From NCBI RefSeq assembly GCF_040219335.1, contig NZ_JAVJSQ010000029.1:434001-498000 (forward strand): 64,000 bases of DNA. Reading direction: 5' to 3'. Source of the DNA: Gimesia sp. GTDB taxonomy: Bacteria > Planctomycetota > Planctomycetia > Planctomycetales > Planctomycetaceae. The translations under genes were made by a program, and so were the position numbers. The notes under the pieces were generated by a model. That model made no database searches, was not told the DNA's origin, and saw only the letters and a list, made by a program, of their open reading frames with translations. Positions 39,961 through 48,984 of this stretch are shown piece by piece (position 1 is the stretch's first letter; every line of letters starts with the position of its first letter).

Positions 39961-42900
39961 ATGCGGAACCGGTTTGCCAGTTTAGGTGTGATGTTGGCTG
40001 CAGTCTTTGTTGCCACCAGTGTGGCAGTGGCGGAAGAAAAGCCGATCAAACCAGAAAAAGTCGATTTAGGCCGTCCTGTCAGCTTTGAAAAGGATGTCTT
40101 TCCCATTCTGGATGCAAACTGCATCGCCTGTCATAACGTTGCCAAAAAAGAGGGCTCACTCGTTCTGGAGAACGTTGAAGACCTCATCAAAGGGGGCGAC
40201 AGTGGTGCTTCCGTCGTTCCCGGCAAGCCGGACGACAGCTACCTCTATCAGGTTGCTTCCCGTACCGAAGAGAGCTTCATGCCGCCACTTCCAAACAAAG
40301 TTGGCGCCAAGGCACTGACTCCCAAAGAAGTCTGGATTCTGCGTCAGTGGATTCTTGAAGGGGCTAAATCCAGCGGCAAGTCGGCTGATGCCGGAGTTGC
40401 CTGGCAGTCACTACCCCCGGGATTGAACTCGATTTACAGTACCGCACTTTCACCCTGGGCCCGTTATGCAGCCGTTGGTCGGGCAAACCGAATTGCCATT
40501 TACGATCTGGCTGCTGGTAGTGAAGTCGCCGTCCTGAATGATCCAGCATTGTTGAAACTGCAGAAAGACGGTAAACCCTTCTATCCGCAGGGAGCCGCTC
40601 ATCGTGACTTTGTTCATTCACTGGCATTTAACAACGATGGCAGCCTGCTCGCCTCAGGTGGGTATCGCGTTGTTAAGCTCTGGAAAAAATCACTGGGGAA
40701 TGTGGTCAAGAAAGTAGATCTGCCTGCTGCTGTGACCGGGATTGCTCTCAATGCGGACCGAAGCGTTCTGGCGGTTGCAACCGCTGACAATACAGTTTCA
40801 CTCTGGAAACTGCCTGAAGGAACGAAGCTGATCGATCTCAAAGGGCACACAGGAGCCGTTCAGGGACTGGCTTTCACTCCCGATCGTTCTAAAGTTGTGA
40901 CCTCCTCGGCTGATCAGAGCCTGCGGGTCTGGAATGCGGCCGATGGAAAACAGATTTCAACCATGAAAACTCCTGCGGTAATCAGCGCCCTGACCGTCAG
41001 TAAAGACGGTTCACAGGTGATTGCCGGTAGTGCCAATAACAGCATTTACGTCTGGCCTATGACGATTCCTGCTCCCAAAGAAGGGGAGAAGGCTCCGGAA
41101 ACACCCGCTCCCCTGTTTGAACTAAAAGGACATGCAAAACCAGTCTCGTCTTTGAAACTGGTCCTGCCCGCCGGTACACAACTTGTCTCTGGTAGTGAAG
41201 ACGGTACGGTGCGTGTCTGGGATCTGGCTGGTAAGAAGCAGATTCGTTCAATCAGCCATGGTGCTCCTGTGACTGATGTTGATGTCAGTCCAGATGGGAA
41301 AAACCTTGTTTCTGTCTCAGTCAACGGTACCGGTAAAATCTGGCAGTTGAGTGATGGCAAAATGCTGAAAGAGTTCCGTGGAGACTTGAGTAAGGAACGT
41401 CAGCTGGTACTGGCAACCGAAACACAGACCGTTACCAAACAGCAAGTGGCCCTGGCAGATGCCGCCGTCAAGGCAGCAGACAAGAACGTTAAGGACCGTG
41501 AAGCAGAGTTGAAAAAACGGAATGAAGAACTGGATGCTGCGAAAAAAGCACTTCCGGAAGCCAAGAAGAAATCCGATGAAGCTGCCCAGAAATTGAAAGC
41601 GGCTCAGGATGAACTGGCCAAGCTGATTGCTGATCATAAGAAGAAAGGTGAAGACGCTGTCAAAGCTGCGGCTGCACTGAAGGCAGCTGCGGATAAAGCA
41701 GTTGCTGATGCAGAAGCCAAGCTGAAAACGACCAATGAGCAGAATCAGCAGGCGATTGCCGCTGTTCAGAAAGAAGTCGATGCTGCCAAGAAGGCCCTGG
41801 ATGCAGCTAATGCGACCAAACCCGATCCAGCGGATAAAGAAGGCGAGCAGAAAAAGAAGGACGCCGTCGCAAAAGCTCAGGTAGACTTCGATACAGTTCA
41901 GAAAAAGCTGACAGCTGCTCAGCAGAAAAAGACCAACGATGAAAAGACCGTGACACAGGCAATCCAGACAGCCAAACAGGCTGTGCCCAAAGCGGATGCC
42001 GCGGTTGTTGCTGCGAAGAAACTGGCTGAGTCTAAACCGGATACCAAAGCTGCCGATAAAAAAGTTGCTGATGCAGATGCTGCAGCCAAGAAAGAGGCGG
42101 AAGCGGTTACTGCAGCAGAAAAGAAGATTACCTCTGCAGAGCGCTCGGTCAAAGTGGCTGAAAGTACTCTGACCAAAATTAAAGGTCAGCTGACAGAACG
42201 GACTAATGAAAAGACCTCCTTGGATGAAACAGCCAAGAACGTCGACGCTGCCCTCGAAGAAGCGAAAAAACAGGCTGCTGTGCTGACGCCGATCAAGTCT
42301 GTTGCATTCTCTGAAGATGGGAAGCAGGTAGTCACTGGCGATGACAGCCAGCAGGTTAGACTGTGGAGTGTCGAGTCGGGTAAAGAGCTGGATACTCTCT
42401 CTGGTCACACGGGAGCGATTTCTGCTGTTGCTTACACAACACGAACCACTGTTGCTTCCGGTAGTGTTGATAAGAGCATTCTGATCCAGAGCATTCAACC
42501 TGTCTGGTCTCTGATTGCTCAACTGGGAGCCGATCCCAAAGATTCCAGCAAAGTAGGCGCTTCCCCCATTTCTAATCGGGCACTCTGTCTGGATTTCAGC
42601 CCGGATGGCAAACTGCTGGCCGTCGGTGGGGGAGATCCGTCACGAAGTGGTGAGGTCATCCTGTTTGATGTCGCCTCCGGCAGTGTAGTGAAAAAACTGG
42701 GAGATGCTCATAGTGATACCGTTTTGGGAATCCGCTTCTCCCGTTCTGGAAAGCAATTACTCACCGGTGCAGCTGATAAGTTTGTCAAAATCTTTGATGT
42801 CGCATCCGGGAAATTCGTGAAATCATTCGAAGGTCATACCCACCATGTGCTGGACGTGGCCTGGAAAGCGGATGAATCCACAATCGTGAGTGCGGGTGCA

Positions 42901-43254
42901 GATAACGTGATCAAAGTCTGGAATATCGAGACCGGCGAACAGAAGCGTACGATTTCAGGTTATTCCAAGCAGGTCACCTCAATCGCATTTATGGGACTGG
43001 GTGACAACATCATCAGCGGTGGCGGAGACAAGACCGTTCGGATGCACCTGACGACTAACGGCTCTAATTTCCGCAATCTGAGCGGATCTACTGATTACGT
43101 TTACAGCGTCGCATCCAGCCGGGATGAAACGGTTGCGATAGCCGGTGGTGAAGATGGCGTCCTGCGGGTCTGGGATGCCAAAACGGGTAAACTGCTCCAT
43201 AGCTTTAATCCGCCTCCCGTTCCTCAGGAACAGCAGGCCAGTGCCGGTAAATAA
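39961..43254 (+). CDS. Exported cytochrome c / WD40 beta-propeller protein with long coiled coil
   Basis: 1097-residue exported protein. A signal peptide (MRNRFASLGVMLAAVFVATS) is followed by a planctomycete-type cytochrome c domain with the heme motif CIACH (Cys54, Cys57, His58) and a likely axial Met107 in SFMPPLP. WD40 repeats fill about 155-470 (for example GHTGAVQGLAFTPDRSKVVT, SGSEDGTVRVWD). A roughly 300-residue Lys/Ala/Glu-rich coiled coil covers 475-775, and a second WD40 block follows (780-1085). ATG at 39961 with an AGAGGGG ribosome binding site; an upstream in-frame start at 39919 would mask the signal peptide. Probably a periplasmic electron-transfer or docking protein; function unknown. 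Confidence 0.9.
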   Translation: MRNRFASLGVMLAAVFVATSVAVAEEKPIKPEKVDLGRPVSFEKDVFPILDANCIACHNVAKKEGSLVLENVEDLIKGGDSGASVVPGKPDDSYLYQVASRTEESFMPPLPNKVGAKALTPKEVWILRQWILEGAKSSGKSADAGVAWQSLPPGLNSIYSTALSPWARYAAVGRANRIAIYDLAAGSEVAVLNDPALLKLQKDGKPFYPQGAAHRDFVHSLAFNNDGSLLASGGYRVVKLWKKSLGNVVKKVDLPAAVTGIALNADRSVLAVATADNTVSLWKLPEGTKLIDLKGHTGAVQGLAFTPDRSKVVTSSADQSLRVWNAADGKQISTMKTPAVISALTVSKDGSQVIAGSANNSIYVWPMTIPAPKEGEKAPETPAPLFELKGHAKPVSSLKLVLPAGTQLVSGSEDGTVRVWDLAGKKQIRSISHGAPVTDVDVSPDGKNLVSVSVNGTGKIWQLSDGKMLKEFRGDLSKERQLVLATETQTVTKQQVALADAAVKAADKNVKDREAELKKRNEELDAAKKALPEAKKKSDEAAQKLKAAQDELAKLIADHKKKGEDAVKAAAALKAAADKAVADAEAKLKTTNEQNQQAIAAVQKEVDAAKKALDAANATKPDPADKEGEQKKKDAVAKAQVDFDTVQKKLTAAQQKKTNDEKTVTQAIQTAKQAVPKADAAVVAAKKLAESKPDTKAADKKVADADAAAKKEAEAVTAAEKKITSAERSVKVAESTLTKIKGQLTERTNEKTSLDETAKNVDAALEEAKKQAAVLTPIKSVAFSEDGKQVVTGDDSQQVRLWSVESGKELDTLSGHTGAISAVAYTTRTTVASGSVDKSILIQSIQPVWSLIAQLGADPKDSSKVGASPISNRALCLDFSPDGKLLAVGGGDPSRSGEVILFDVASGSVVKKLGDAHSDTVLGIRFSRSGKQLLTGAADKFVKIFDVASGKFVKSFEGHTHHVLDVAWKADESTIVSAGADNVIKVWNIETGEQKRTISGYSKQVTSIAFMGLGDNIISGGGDKTVRMHLTTNGSNFRNLSGSTDYVYSVASSRDETVAIAGGEDGVLRVWDAKTGKLLHSFNPPPVPQEQQASAGK

Positions 43255-43286
43255 TACTCAGCCTGACTGATTTCGCTGCTTTTTCC

Positions 43287-43325
43287 AGGCGGTTCCACGA
43301 TTCTAATCGTGGGACCGCCTTTTTT
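43287..43325 (+). terminator. Intrinsic terminator of the WD40 gene
   Basis: A 14-bp stem (43287-43300 with 43307-43320, one G-T pair, 6-base loop) is followed by a run of T to 43325, 32 bases after the stop. It closes the PPC-WD40 transcript. Confidence 0.9.
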
Positions 43326-43444
43326 ATGCAATTTGGTTGATAGGTTGGGGCGGAAATCACCGCCTGATTGCACTGTCTCAGCGGACTGAGTATATTCGCA
43401 GGCTGGTTAGAATTATCTTTAGAAACAGCAGGAACTATTACATC

Positions 43445-44725
43445 ATGTCTGATCAATTGAGCAAGCGTATTTTCGCCGAATTAGAGAGTCTCGTTCTGAT
43501 CGATCCTCATACCCATATTAATCCCCATGCAGCCGCCTCAACTACGCTGGCCGATATCATGGGATATCATTATTACACTGAACTGGCCCATTCTGCTGGA
43601 CTTCCTAAGGAGCAGATTGAAGAGCCGGGACTGGATCCAAAAGAAAAAGTCGGTCGACTGGTCAAGCAACTGGGGGATCTGGATAACACCATTCAGCTCA
43701 GCTGGCTGTTGGATATCTGTAGTGAATTCTTCGGTTTTGAAGAGGAAGCGATCACCGAATCTAACTGGGAAAAACTTTACGACACTGCTGCCGAAAAGAT
43801 GGCACAGCCGGACTGGGAACAGCAGGTTCTCAAGCAAAGTGGTCTTGAGCAGGTCTTCCTGACGAACGATTTCGACGATCCATTAGAGGGCTTCGACACG
43901 AATCTGTATATCCCCTGTCTGCGTACAGATGATCTGGTGTTCCACTTAGGCAAAAGCGAAACACGCAAACGCCTGGCAATAGCCACAAACCTGGATATCG
44001 GTTGCGCCCACACACTCCGCGATGCAATCGCCAATTTGTTTGAGCATTTCACATCCCGAGGCGCCCGCGCCTGTGCAATCTCACTGCCTCCCGATTTCTC
44101 TCCGACAGCAGTCATGCCTGAAGAAGCGGATGCCGTCGTGCGCTCGCTGTATGCAGGTAATGAGCTGAGCTGTGATGAATCGAAACTGCTCAGCCAGTAT
44201 GTATTCTGGACCCTGGCTGAGTATTGTGCCGTCCACAACCTGCCTTTCGATCTGATGATCGGTGTCAATCGCCGGGTTTATGAAGCGGGCGTTTACCAGG
44301 GGCAGGACCTGTACGACAAACGGACTTCACTGATTCAGTATAAAGAACTGTTCAATGCCTTCCCCAATGTGACTTTTCCGGTCTCAGTCCTGACCAGTAC
44401 CAGCAACCAGGAACTGGTCAGCTACAGCTGGATTTTCCCTAACGTCGTCATCAATGGACACTGGTGGTATTCAAATACACCTGCGTTCATTACGTTTGAC
44501 TGTAAAAGCCGGCTGGAAGCCGTCCCCAAAACCAAGCAGATCGGTTACTACAGCGACATGTACAAGCTGGAATTCGCACTCCCGAAATTCCGCATGTATC
44601 GTCGCGTTCTGGCGAATGTGCTGGCCAGTGACTTTGTGATCGGCCGCAGCTGGTCAGAAGAGCGGGCCATCGAACTCGGCAAGCTGGTTCTGAGAGGGAA
44701 CGTTGAGACCATTTTTGGTCGTTAA
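43445..44725 (+). CDS. Uronate isomerase-like amidohydrolase
   Basis: 426-residue protein of the amidohydrolase superfamily, closest by feel to uronate isomerase (UxaC), which converts glucuronate to fructuronate. The metal motif HTHINPH lies near the N-terminus (about residue 19-25), RGARACAISLPPDF is a barrel strand, and INGHWWYSNTPAFI corresponds to the AWWFND-like region of UxaC. It is about 40 residues shorter than UxaC and lacks obvious other uronate genes nearby, so the substrate may differ. ATG at 43445 was chosen; the frame extends upstream to 43337 across the preceding terminator. Confidence 0.78.
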   Translation: MSDQLSKRIFAELESLVLIDPHTHINPHAAASTTLADIMGYHYYTELAHSAGLPKEQIEEPGLDPKEKVGRLVKQLGDLDNTIQLSWLLDICSEFFGFEEEAITESNWEKLYDTAAEKMAQPDWEQQVLKQSGLEQVFLTNDFDDPLEGFDTNLYIPCLRTDDLVFHLGKSETRKRLAIATNLDIGCAHTLRDAIANLFEHFTSRGARACAISLPPDFSPTAVMPEEADAVVRSLYAGNELSCDESKLLSQYVFWTLAEYCAVHNLPFDLMIGVNRRVYEAGVYQGQDLYDKRTSLIQYKELFNAFPNVTFPVSVLTSTSNQELVSYSWIFPNVVINGHWWYSNTPAFITFDCKSRLEAVPKTKQIGYYSDMYKLEFALPKFRMYRRVLANVLASDFVIGRSWSEERAIELGKLVLRGNVETIFGR

Positions 44726-44838
44726 TCGGCCAGAGGGGAATCAGACGGTGATTGCATCGAGGGCTGGATCATTTTAAAATAAGGATCAGATCCCTTTTTT
44801 ATCATATCATTTATCGTTTCGTCACAAGGGCTTCATTT

Positions 44839-46521
44839 ATGGCGACTCTAGTCATGCTACAGGCGGGCCAGGCGGTCTCTTATTCCCTTTCGGGTGATGA
44901 GATGGTGATTGGCAGGCATCCTGACTGCCAGATCCAGCTTGATTCCAATATGGTTTCCCGTCGACATGCTCAGGTTGTCGGTGATGGCGATCAGTTTTTC
45001 GTTGAAGACCTGGGCAGTGGAAACGGGACTTTCGTCAATGGTAAGAAGATTGACGGAAGGACCCTACTGGCACATGAAGATCGTCTGAAAGTCGGTCCCA
45101 TTCTGTTCCGCTTCGAAGCAGATAACAAAGCGGGCGGAAAAAAGTCCTCGGCCATGATGCAGGTCGAGAGCGGCTTTGATATCGGTTTTGCTACTGATGA
45201 AGATGGTGGCGCCGGTGCCACTATTATGGGGGCGGTATCCGGAGTCGGTGGATTCGGGGGGCTCGATGTGCGTCCCGAGGCCAAGCTGAAGGCGGTCATT
45301 GAGATCAGTCGTAGTCTGGCAGGAACCGTCGATCTGGAAAAGCTGCTGCCCCAGATCCTGACGACGCTGTTTCATATCTTCCCCGCTGCCGACCGCGGCT
45401 GTATCCTGCTCAAGGATGAAGAGTCAGGAGAGATGGTTCCCCGTGCGTTCAAGCATCGTCGCGAAGGCGAAGATGCAACTGTCAAGCTGAGTCGGACAAT
45501 TGTAAATAAAGTGCTCGAGGAGAAAACTGGTATTCTGTCGGCCGATGCCGCCAGTGATTCCCAGTTTGATGCCAGTGAGTCAATTTCGAATCTGTCGATT
45601 CGTTCCATGATGTGTGTTCCGATGCTGGGGCTGTCGGAAGAGCCGATCGGGATTATCAACATAGATACGCAGAACCCGCTGCAGCAGTTTCAGGAAGAAG
45701 ATCTGGACCTGCTGATGTCCGTTGCAGGCCAGGCGGCTCTTTCCTATGAAGGGGCCCGGCTGATGAACTCCTATCTGGAGAAACAAAAGCAGGACAACGA
45801 GATGAACATCGCTCGCGGGGTACAGCAGGGGTTGTTGCCCAGTTCGGTACCGGAAGTGGACGGGTATGAGTTCTTCGCGTCCTATCATTCCGCACAGGCC
45901 GTGGGTGGTGACTATTATGACATCTTCGAACTGCCGGATGGAAAGATCGGTCTCTCCTTCGGCGATGTTGCCGGTAAAGGGGTCCCCGGGGCAATGATCA
46001 TGGCTCGTATGTCGAGCTGCGTGCAGCACACAATGCGGTTTCTGCATGAAGTCGGACCCGCGGTGGAGGCAATTAACGACCACATGTGCGACAGTGCTGT
46101 CGAGGGACGTTTTGTGACCTACGTGCTGGCTATTCTGGATCCCCAGACGCATCACATTTCGCTGGTCAACGCAGGGCATATGTCACCCATGATTCTGAAG
46201 CCGGATGGTTCGATCGATGAGTTTCCTGAAGACAGTATCGGCGTTCCGATTGGTGTGATGGAAGGCTTTCCGTTTGAAGTGGTCGAACGGGATCTGGCAC
46301 CAGGCGAGATTGTGGTTCTGTTTACTGACGGCGTAGATGAAGCGATGAATCCGGAAGGGGAGTTGTATACCCTGGACCGGATGCGGGAATTCATCAAGGC
46401 CAATCGTGAAAAGAATGCTGCTGAACTGGGGCAGGCACTGCTGGCCGATGTCCGCCGGCATGCGAATGGTCGCCCCCAGAATGACGACATTACCATCATG
46501 ACTTTCGGGCGTGTTTCCTGA
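44839..46521 (+). CDS. FHA-GAF-SpoIIE (PP2C-type) Ser phosphatase, copy 1
   Basis: 560-residue cytoplasmic signalling protein. FHA domain at 1-100 ([34 protein letters not shown]); Gly/Asp-rich linker; GAF domain about 150-320 ([37 protein letters not shown]); SpoIIE/RsbU-type phosphatase 345-560 ([56 protein letters not shown]). All metal Asp/Gly motifs are intact. Such proteins act in partner-switch control of sigma factors; no anti-sigma antagonist gene adjoins it. ATG at 44839 puts the FHA domain at the N-terminus. The next gene is a paralogue 37 bases away. Confidence 0.93.
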   Translation: MATLVMLQAGQAVSYSLSGDEMVIGRHPDCQIQLDSNMVSRRHAQVVGDGDQFFVEDLGSGNGTFVNGKKIDGRTLLAHEDRLKVGPILFRFEADNKAGGKKSSAMMQVESGFDIGFATDEDGGAGATIMGAVSGVGGFGGLDVRPEAKLKAVIEISRSLAGTVDLEKLLPQILTTLFHIFPAADRGCILLKDEESGEMVPRAFKHRREGEDATVKLSRTIVNKVLEEKTGILSADAASDSQFDASESISNLSIRSMMCVPMLGLSEEPIGIINIDTQNPLQQFQEEDLDLLMSVAGQAALSYEGARLMNSYLEKQKQDNEMNIARGVQQGLLPSSVPEVDGYEFFASYHSAQAVGGDYYDIFELPDGKIGLSFGDVAGKGVPGAMIMARMSSCVQHTMRFLHEVGPAVEAINDHMCDSAVEGRFVTYVLAILDPQTHHISLVNAGHMSPMILKPDGSIDEFPEDSIGVPIGVMEGFPFEVVERDLAPGEIVVLFTDGVDEAMNPEGELYTLDRMREFIKANREKNAAELGQALLADVRRHANGRPQNDDITIMTFGRVS

Positions 46522-46558
46522 AAGTGAAATTTCCAGTCACCCAGTCTATGGCCTCATC

Positions 46559-48256
46559 ATGTCCGCCAGTCTGTTTATGCAAAATAACGGCAGTTCGTCC
46601 AGGCTGGAGATAACGGGCGACCAGATGACGCTTGGTCGTCATCCGGACTGTGATATCTGTCTCAAGTCAAATACGGTTTCGCGTTATCATGCGAGAATCT
46701 CTGTGCTTGATGAGGAACGATTCGAACTGGAAGATCTGGGAAGTGGTAACGGCACGTTTGTGAACAACCAGCCGGTCAATGATCCGGTGCTGTTACAGTC
46801 CGGAGATCAGATTTCGATAGGTCCCTTTCTGCTGGAATTCTCCAGTGATGCCGAGTACGAGGCCGAGCAGCATGAGGGGCTCTTGACCGCATACGGTTTG
46901 ATTCCTTCTTTGAAGAATGTCTCCGTGAAGCCACCAGCAGTCGATAAGAGTACGATCCTGCGGTCCAGCGGTTCGAATGGCGATTTTGATCAATACCAGG
47001 TCAAACCAGAAATCAAGCTGAAGGCGATCCTGGAGATCAGCCGTACGATTGCGACGGCTTCTGACTTGGATATGATGGCCGAACGGGTTCTTGAGGGGTT
47101 GTTTCATATTTTTCCGGCAGCAGATCGGGGCTGTATTTTACTGCATGACAGAAACAATCAACGGTTTCTGCCTAAAGCGGTTCGCCATCGCAGGGATGAC
47201 GATCAGGAAGCGCTACAGCTCAGCCGCACTGTTCTCAAAGCGGTCATCGATAATAAAACCGGGGTGCTTTCTGCCGATGCGGCGAATGATGAACGCTTTG
47301 AAAAAAGTGAATCCGTTTCGACACTCACGATCCGCTCGATTCTGTGTGCTCCGATGCTGGGATTAGACGGGAGTGTGATTGGAATCATCAACCTTGATAC
47401 TCAGCTGGCAGGGCAGATGTTTTCCAATGATGACCTGGAGCTCCTGATGGTTATCGCCAGCCAGACGGCACTTTCGTATGAAAGTGCCCGGTTGATGATC
47501 TCGCATGTGGAAAAGCAGCGTTACGATAACGAAATGGAAATAGCGGCCCGTGTCCAGAAAGGTCTGCTGCCAGCAAAAATTCCTGAAGTTCCCGGCTATG
47601 AATTTTTCGTGTCATACGAAGCAGCTCGGGCTGTTGGCGGCGACTACTATGACCTGATCCAGACCGAGGATGATCTCGTCTGGTTTGCATTGGGGGATGT
47701 GGCCGGTAAAGGAGTCCCCGCTTCGCTGGTGATGTCCCGAGTCTGCAGTGCGGTACGCAGTACTGTTGAGTTTGTTCCCGATGTTGCCGATGCAGTGCAC
47801 CGTGTAAATCATCACATTGATGAGGCAGCCCATGATGGTCGCTTTATCACGTTTATTCTGGGGCAAATCAGACTCAACCGGGATCTGGTTACTTTCGTCA
47901 ACGCGGGACATCTGGAACCGCTGTTGCTGCAGGCTGATGGGTCGCTTCGTGAACTTTCAGCCGATCAGCCAAGTATTCCGCTGGGGGTGATGGATGACTA
48001 CGAATACGAGGCTTTGACCCATGTGTTGCAGCCGGGAGAACAATTGATTCTCTATACCGATGGTGTCACAGAAGCGATGAATGAGGACCGAGAAATGTTC
48101 GGAATCGAACGACTCAAGTCTGCGATACTGGAGTCAGCAGCGAGTCCCGCTGAGCTAGGCCCCCAGATTCTACAGGCCGTAAAACAGTTTGTCGGTCAGC
48201 ACGAACAGTATGACGATCTCACGCTGGTGATCATCGGTAAGTCTGCCGCGCAATGA
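46559..48256 (+). CDS. FHA-GAF-SpoIIE (PP2C-type) Ser phosphatase, copy 2
   Basis: 565-residue paralogue of the preceding gene with the same domain order: FHA ([33 protein letters not shown]), GAF ([27 protein letters not shown]) and SpoIIE phosphatase ([59 protein letters not shown]). About half the residues are identical to copy 1 by eye over GAF and phosphatase; the FHA-GAF linkers differ. Tandem duplication with separate evolution of the sensor part is inferred. ATG at 46559; the frame reaches back to 46511 inside copy 1. Confidence 0.92.
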   Translation: MSASLFMQNNGSSSRLEITGDQMTLGRHPDCDICLKSNTVSRYHARISVLDEERFELEDLGSGNGTFVNNQPVNDPVLLQSGDQISIGPFLLEFSSDAEYEAEQHEGLLTAYGLIPSLKNVSVKPPAVDKSTILRSSGSNGDFDQYQVKPEIKLKAILEISRTIATASDLDMMAERVLEGLFHIFPAADRGCILLHDRNNQRFLPKAVRHRRDDDQEALQLSRTVLKAVIDNKTGVLSADAANDERFEKSESVSTLTIRSILCAPMLGLDGSVIGIINLDTQLAGQMFSNDDLELLMVIASQTALSYESARLMISHVEKQRYDNEMEIAARVQKGLLPAKIPEVPGYEFFVSYEAARAVGGDYYDLIQTEDDLVWFALGDVAGKGVPASLVMSRVCSAVRSTVEFVPDVADAVHRVNHHIDEAAHDGRFITFILGQIRLNRDLVTFVNAGHLEPLLLQADGSLRELSADQPSIPLGVMDDYEYEALTHVLQPGEQLILYTDGVTEAMNEDREMFGIERLKSAILESAASPAELGPQILQAVKQFVGQHEQYDDLTLVIIGKSAAQ

Positions 48257-48290
48257 AAAAGGTGGGAAGCGAATAAATCACATCCCACCT
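48256..48290 (-). terminator. Intrinsic terminator of the small Arg-rich gene
   Basis: An 8-bp perfect stem (48260-48267 with 48283-48290, 15-base loop). On the minus strand it is followed by five T residues (48256-48260), 28 bases past the stop of the gene at 48318-48632. It touches the stop codon of the converging phosphatase gene. Confidence 0.75.
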
Positions 48291-48317
48291 GCAGGTTAGA
48301 CCTTATTTGTTTTGAGA

Positions 48318-48632
48318 TCAGAGCGAAATATCTGTTGGTTCAGCAACCTTGCGATAGCCCATACTGTGGAGGACTTCCAGTACTTCACTCCAAGTAGGGA
48401 ACTGCCGACCGCTGCGTCGTTTGTAATCATCCATGGCTTTCATGAAATCGATTTCCTGTTCGCTGTAGTCGCGTTCGCAGGTGGTTGGATCGATCTGGCG
48501 GCGACGCTCAATTTTCCGCTCATCCACAACGCCATGCTTCTCATGAATGGTACCTTTGCTGCCGGAAACTCTACGATTAACACGACGACGGTCAACAACC
48601 AGTTCAGAGGGGGGATCGAGTTGATTTACCAT
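48318..48632 (-). CDS. Small Arg-rich protein of unknown function
   Basis: 104-residue protein with a basic, Arg-rich N-terminal half ([23 protein letters not shown]) and a compact, aromatic C-terminal half ([37 protein letters not shown]). No family recognised; the C-terminal motif suggests a small helical domain, and the basic half could bind nucleic acid. It has its own terminator and an ATG at 48630-48632 (a TTG six bases upstream is in frame), which with the normal codon use supports a real gene. I believe similar small proteins occur in other Planctomycetes, but this could not be checked. Confidence 0.7.
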   Translation of the reverse strand: MVNQLDPPSELVVDRRRVNRRVSGSKGTIHEKHGVVDERKIERRRQIDPTTCERDYSEQEIDFMKAMDDYKRRSGRQFPTWSEVLEVLHSMGYRKVAEPTDISL

Positions 48633-48984
48633 ATTCAATTTCAGCTTTCTTTGAGGGAGTTCAATTACCTGAGGCTTTCACATATACACCAGTGTTGAGA
48701 AAAAGGTCCGATACAAAAGGACTCCCATTCATTCTCACACAATCCGTTCATATGCTTTGGGGAAGAATTTCTCCACGATTCCAAAATAGTTCTGGCCCGA
48801 GTCGGAAAGTGGAGCTAACTTACTCAATTATTCCCACCAAAATCCGGATTGGGAGATTTGTTTAAAATAATTAACACCGATAAGCATGATCGACCATGCC
48901 GATTGAGTAGTCATCCCGATTATGAGGATTATCGGGCAGCTCCTGCCGTGCTTTGTTCAGAATTGTGTACAGAGTTGAGATTGC
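48633..48984. other. Gap between two minus-strand genes
   Basis: This 352-base AT-rich gap lies between the 604-residue secreted-protein gene and the Arg-rich gene. It has a 6-bp CCCGAT/ATCGGG hairpin near 48915-48936, which may end the ECF operon, and no supported ORF. Confidence 0.4.

Noticed and set aside
41317-42522. 401-codon minus-strand open frame with Ser/Phe/Leu-rich sequence
   Set aside because: It is the antisense of the Lys/Ala/Glu-rich coiled coil of the WD40 protein; its odd composition follows from that.
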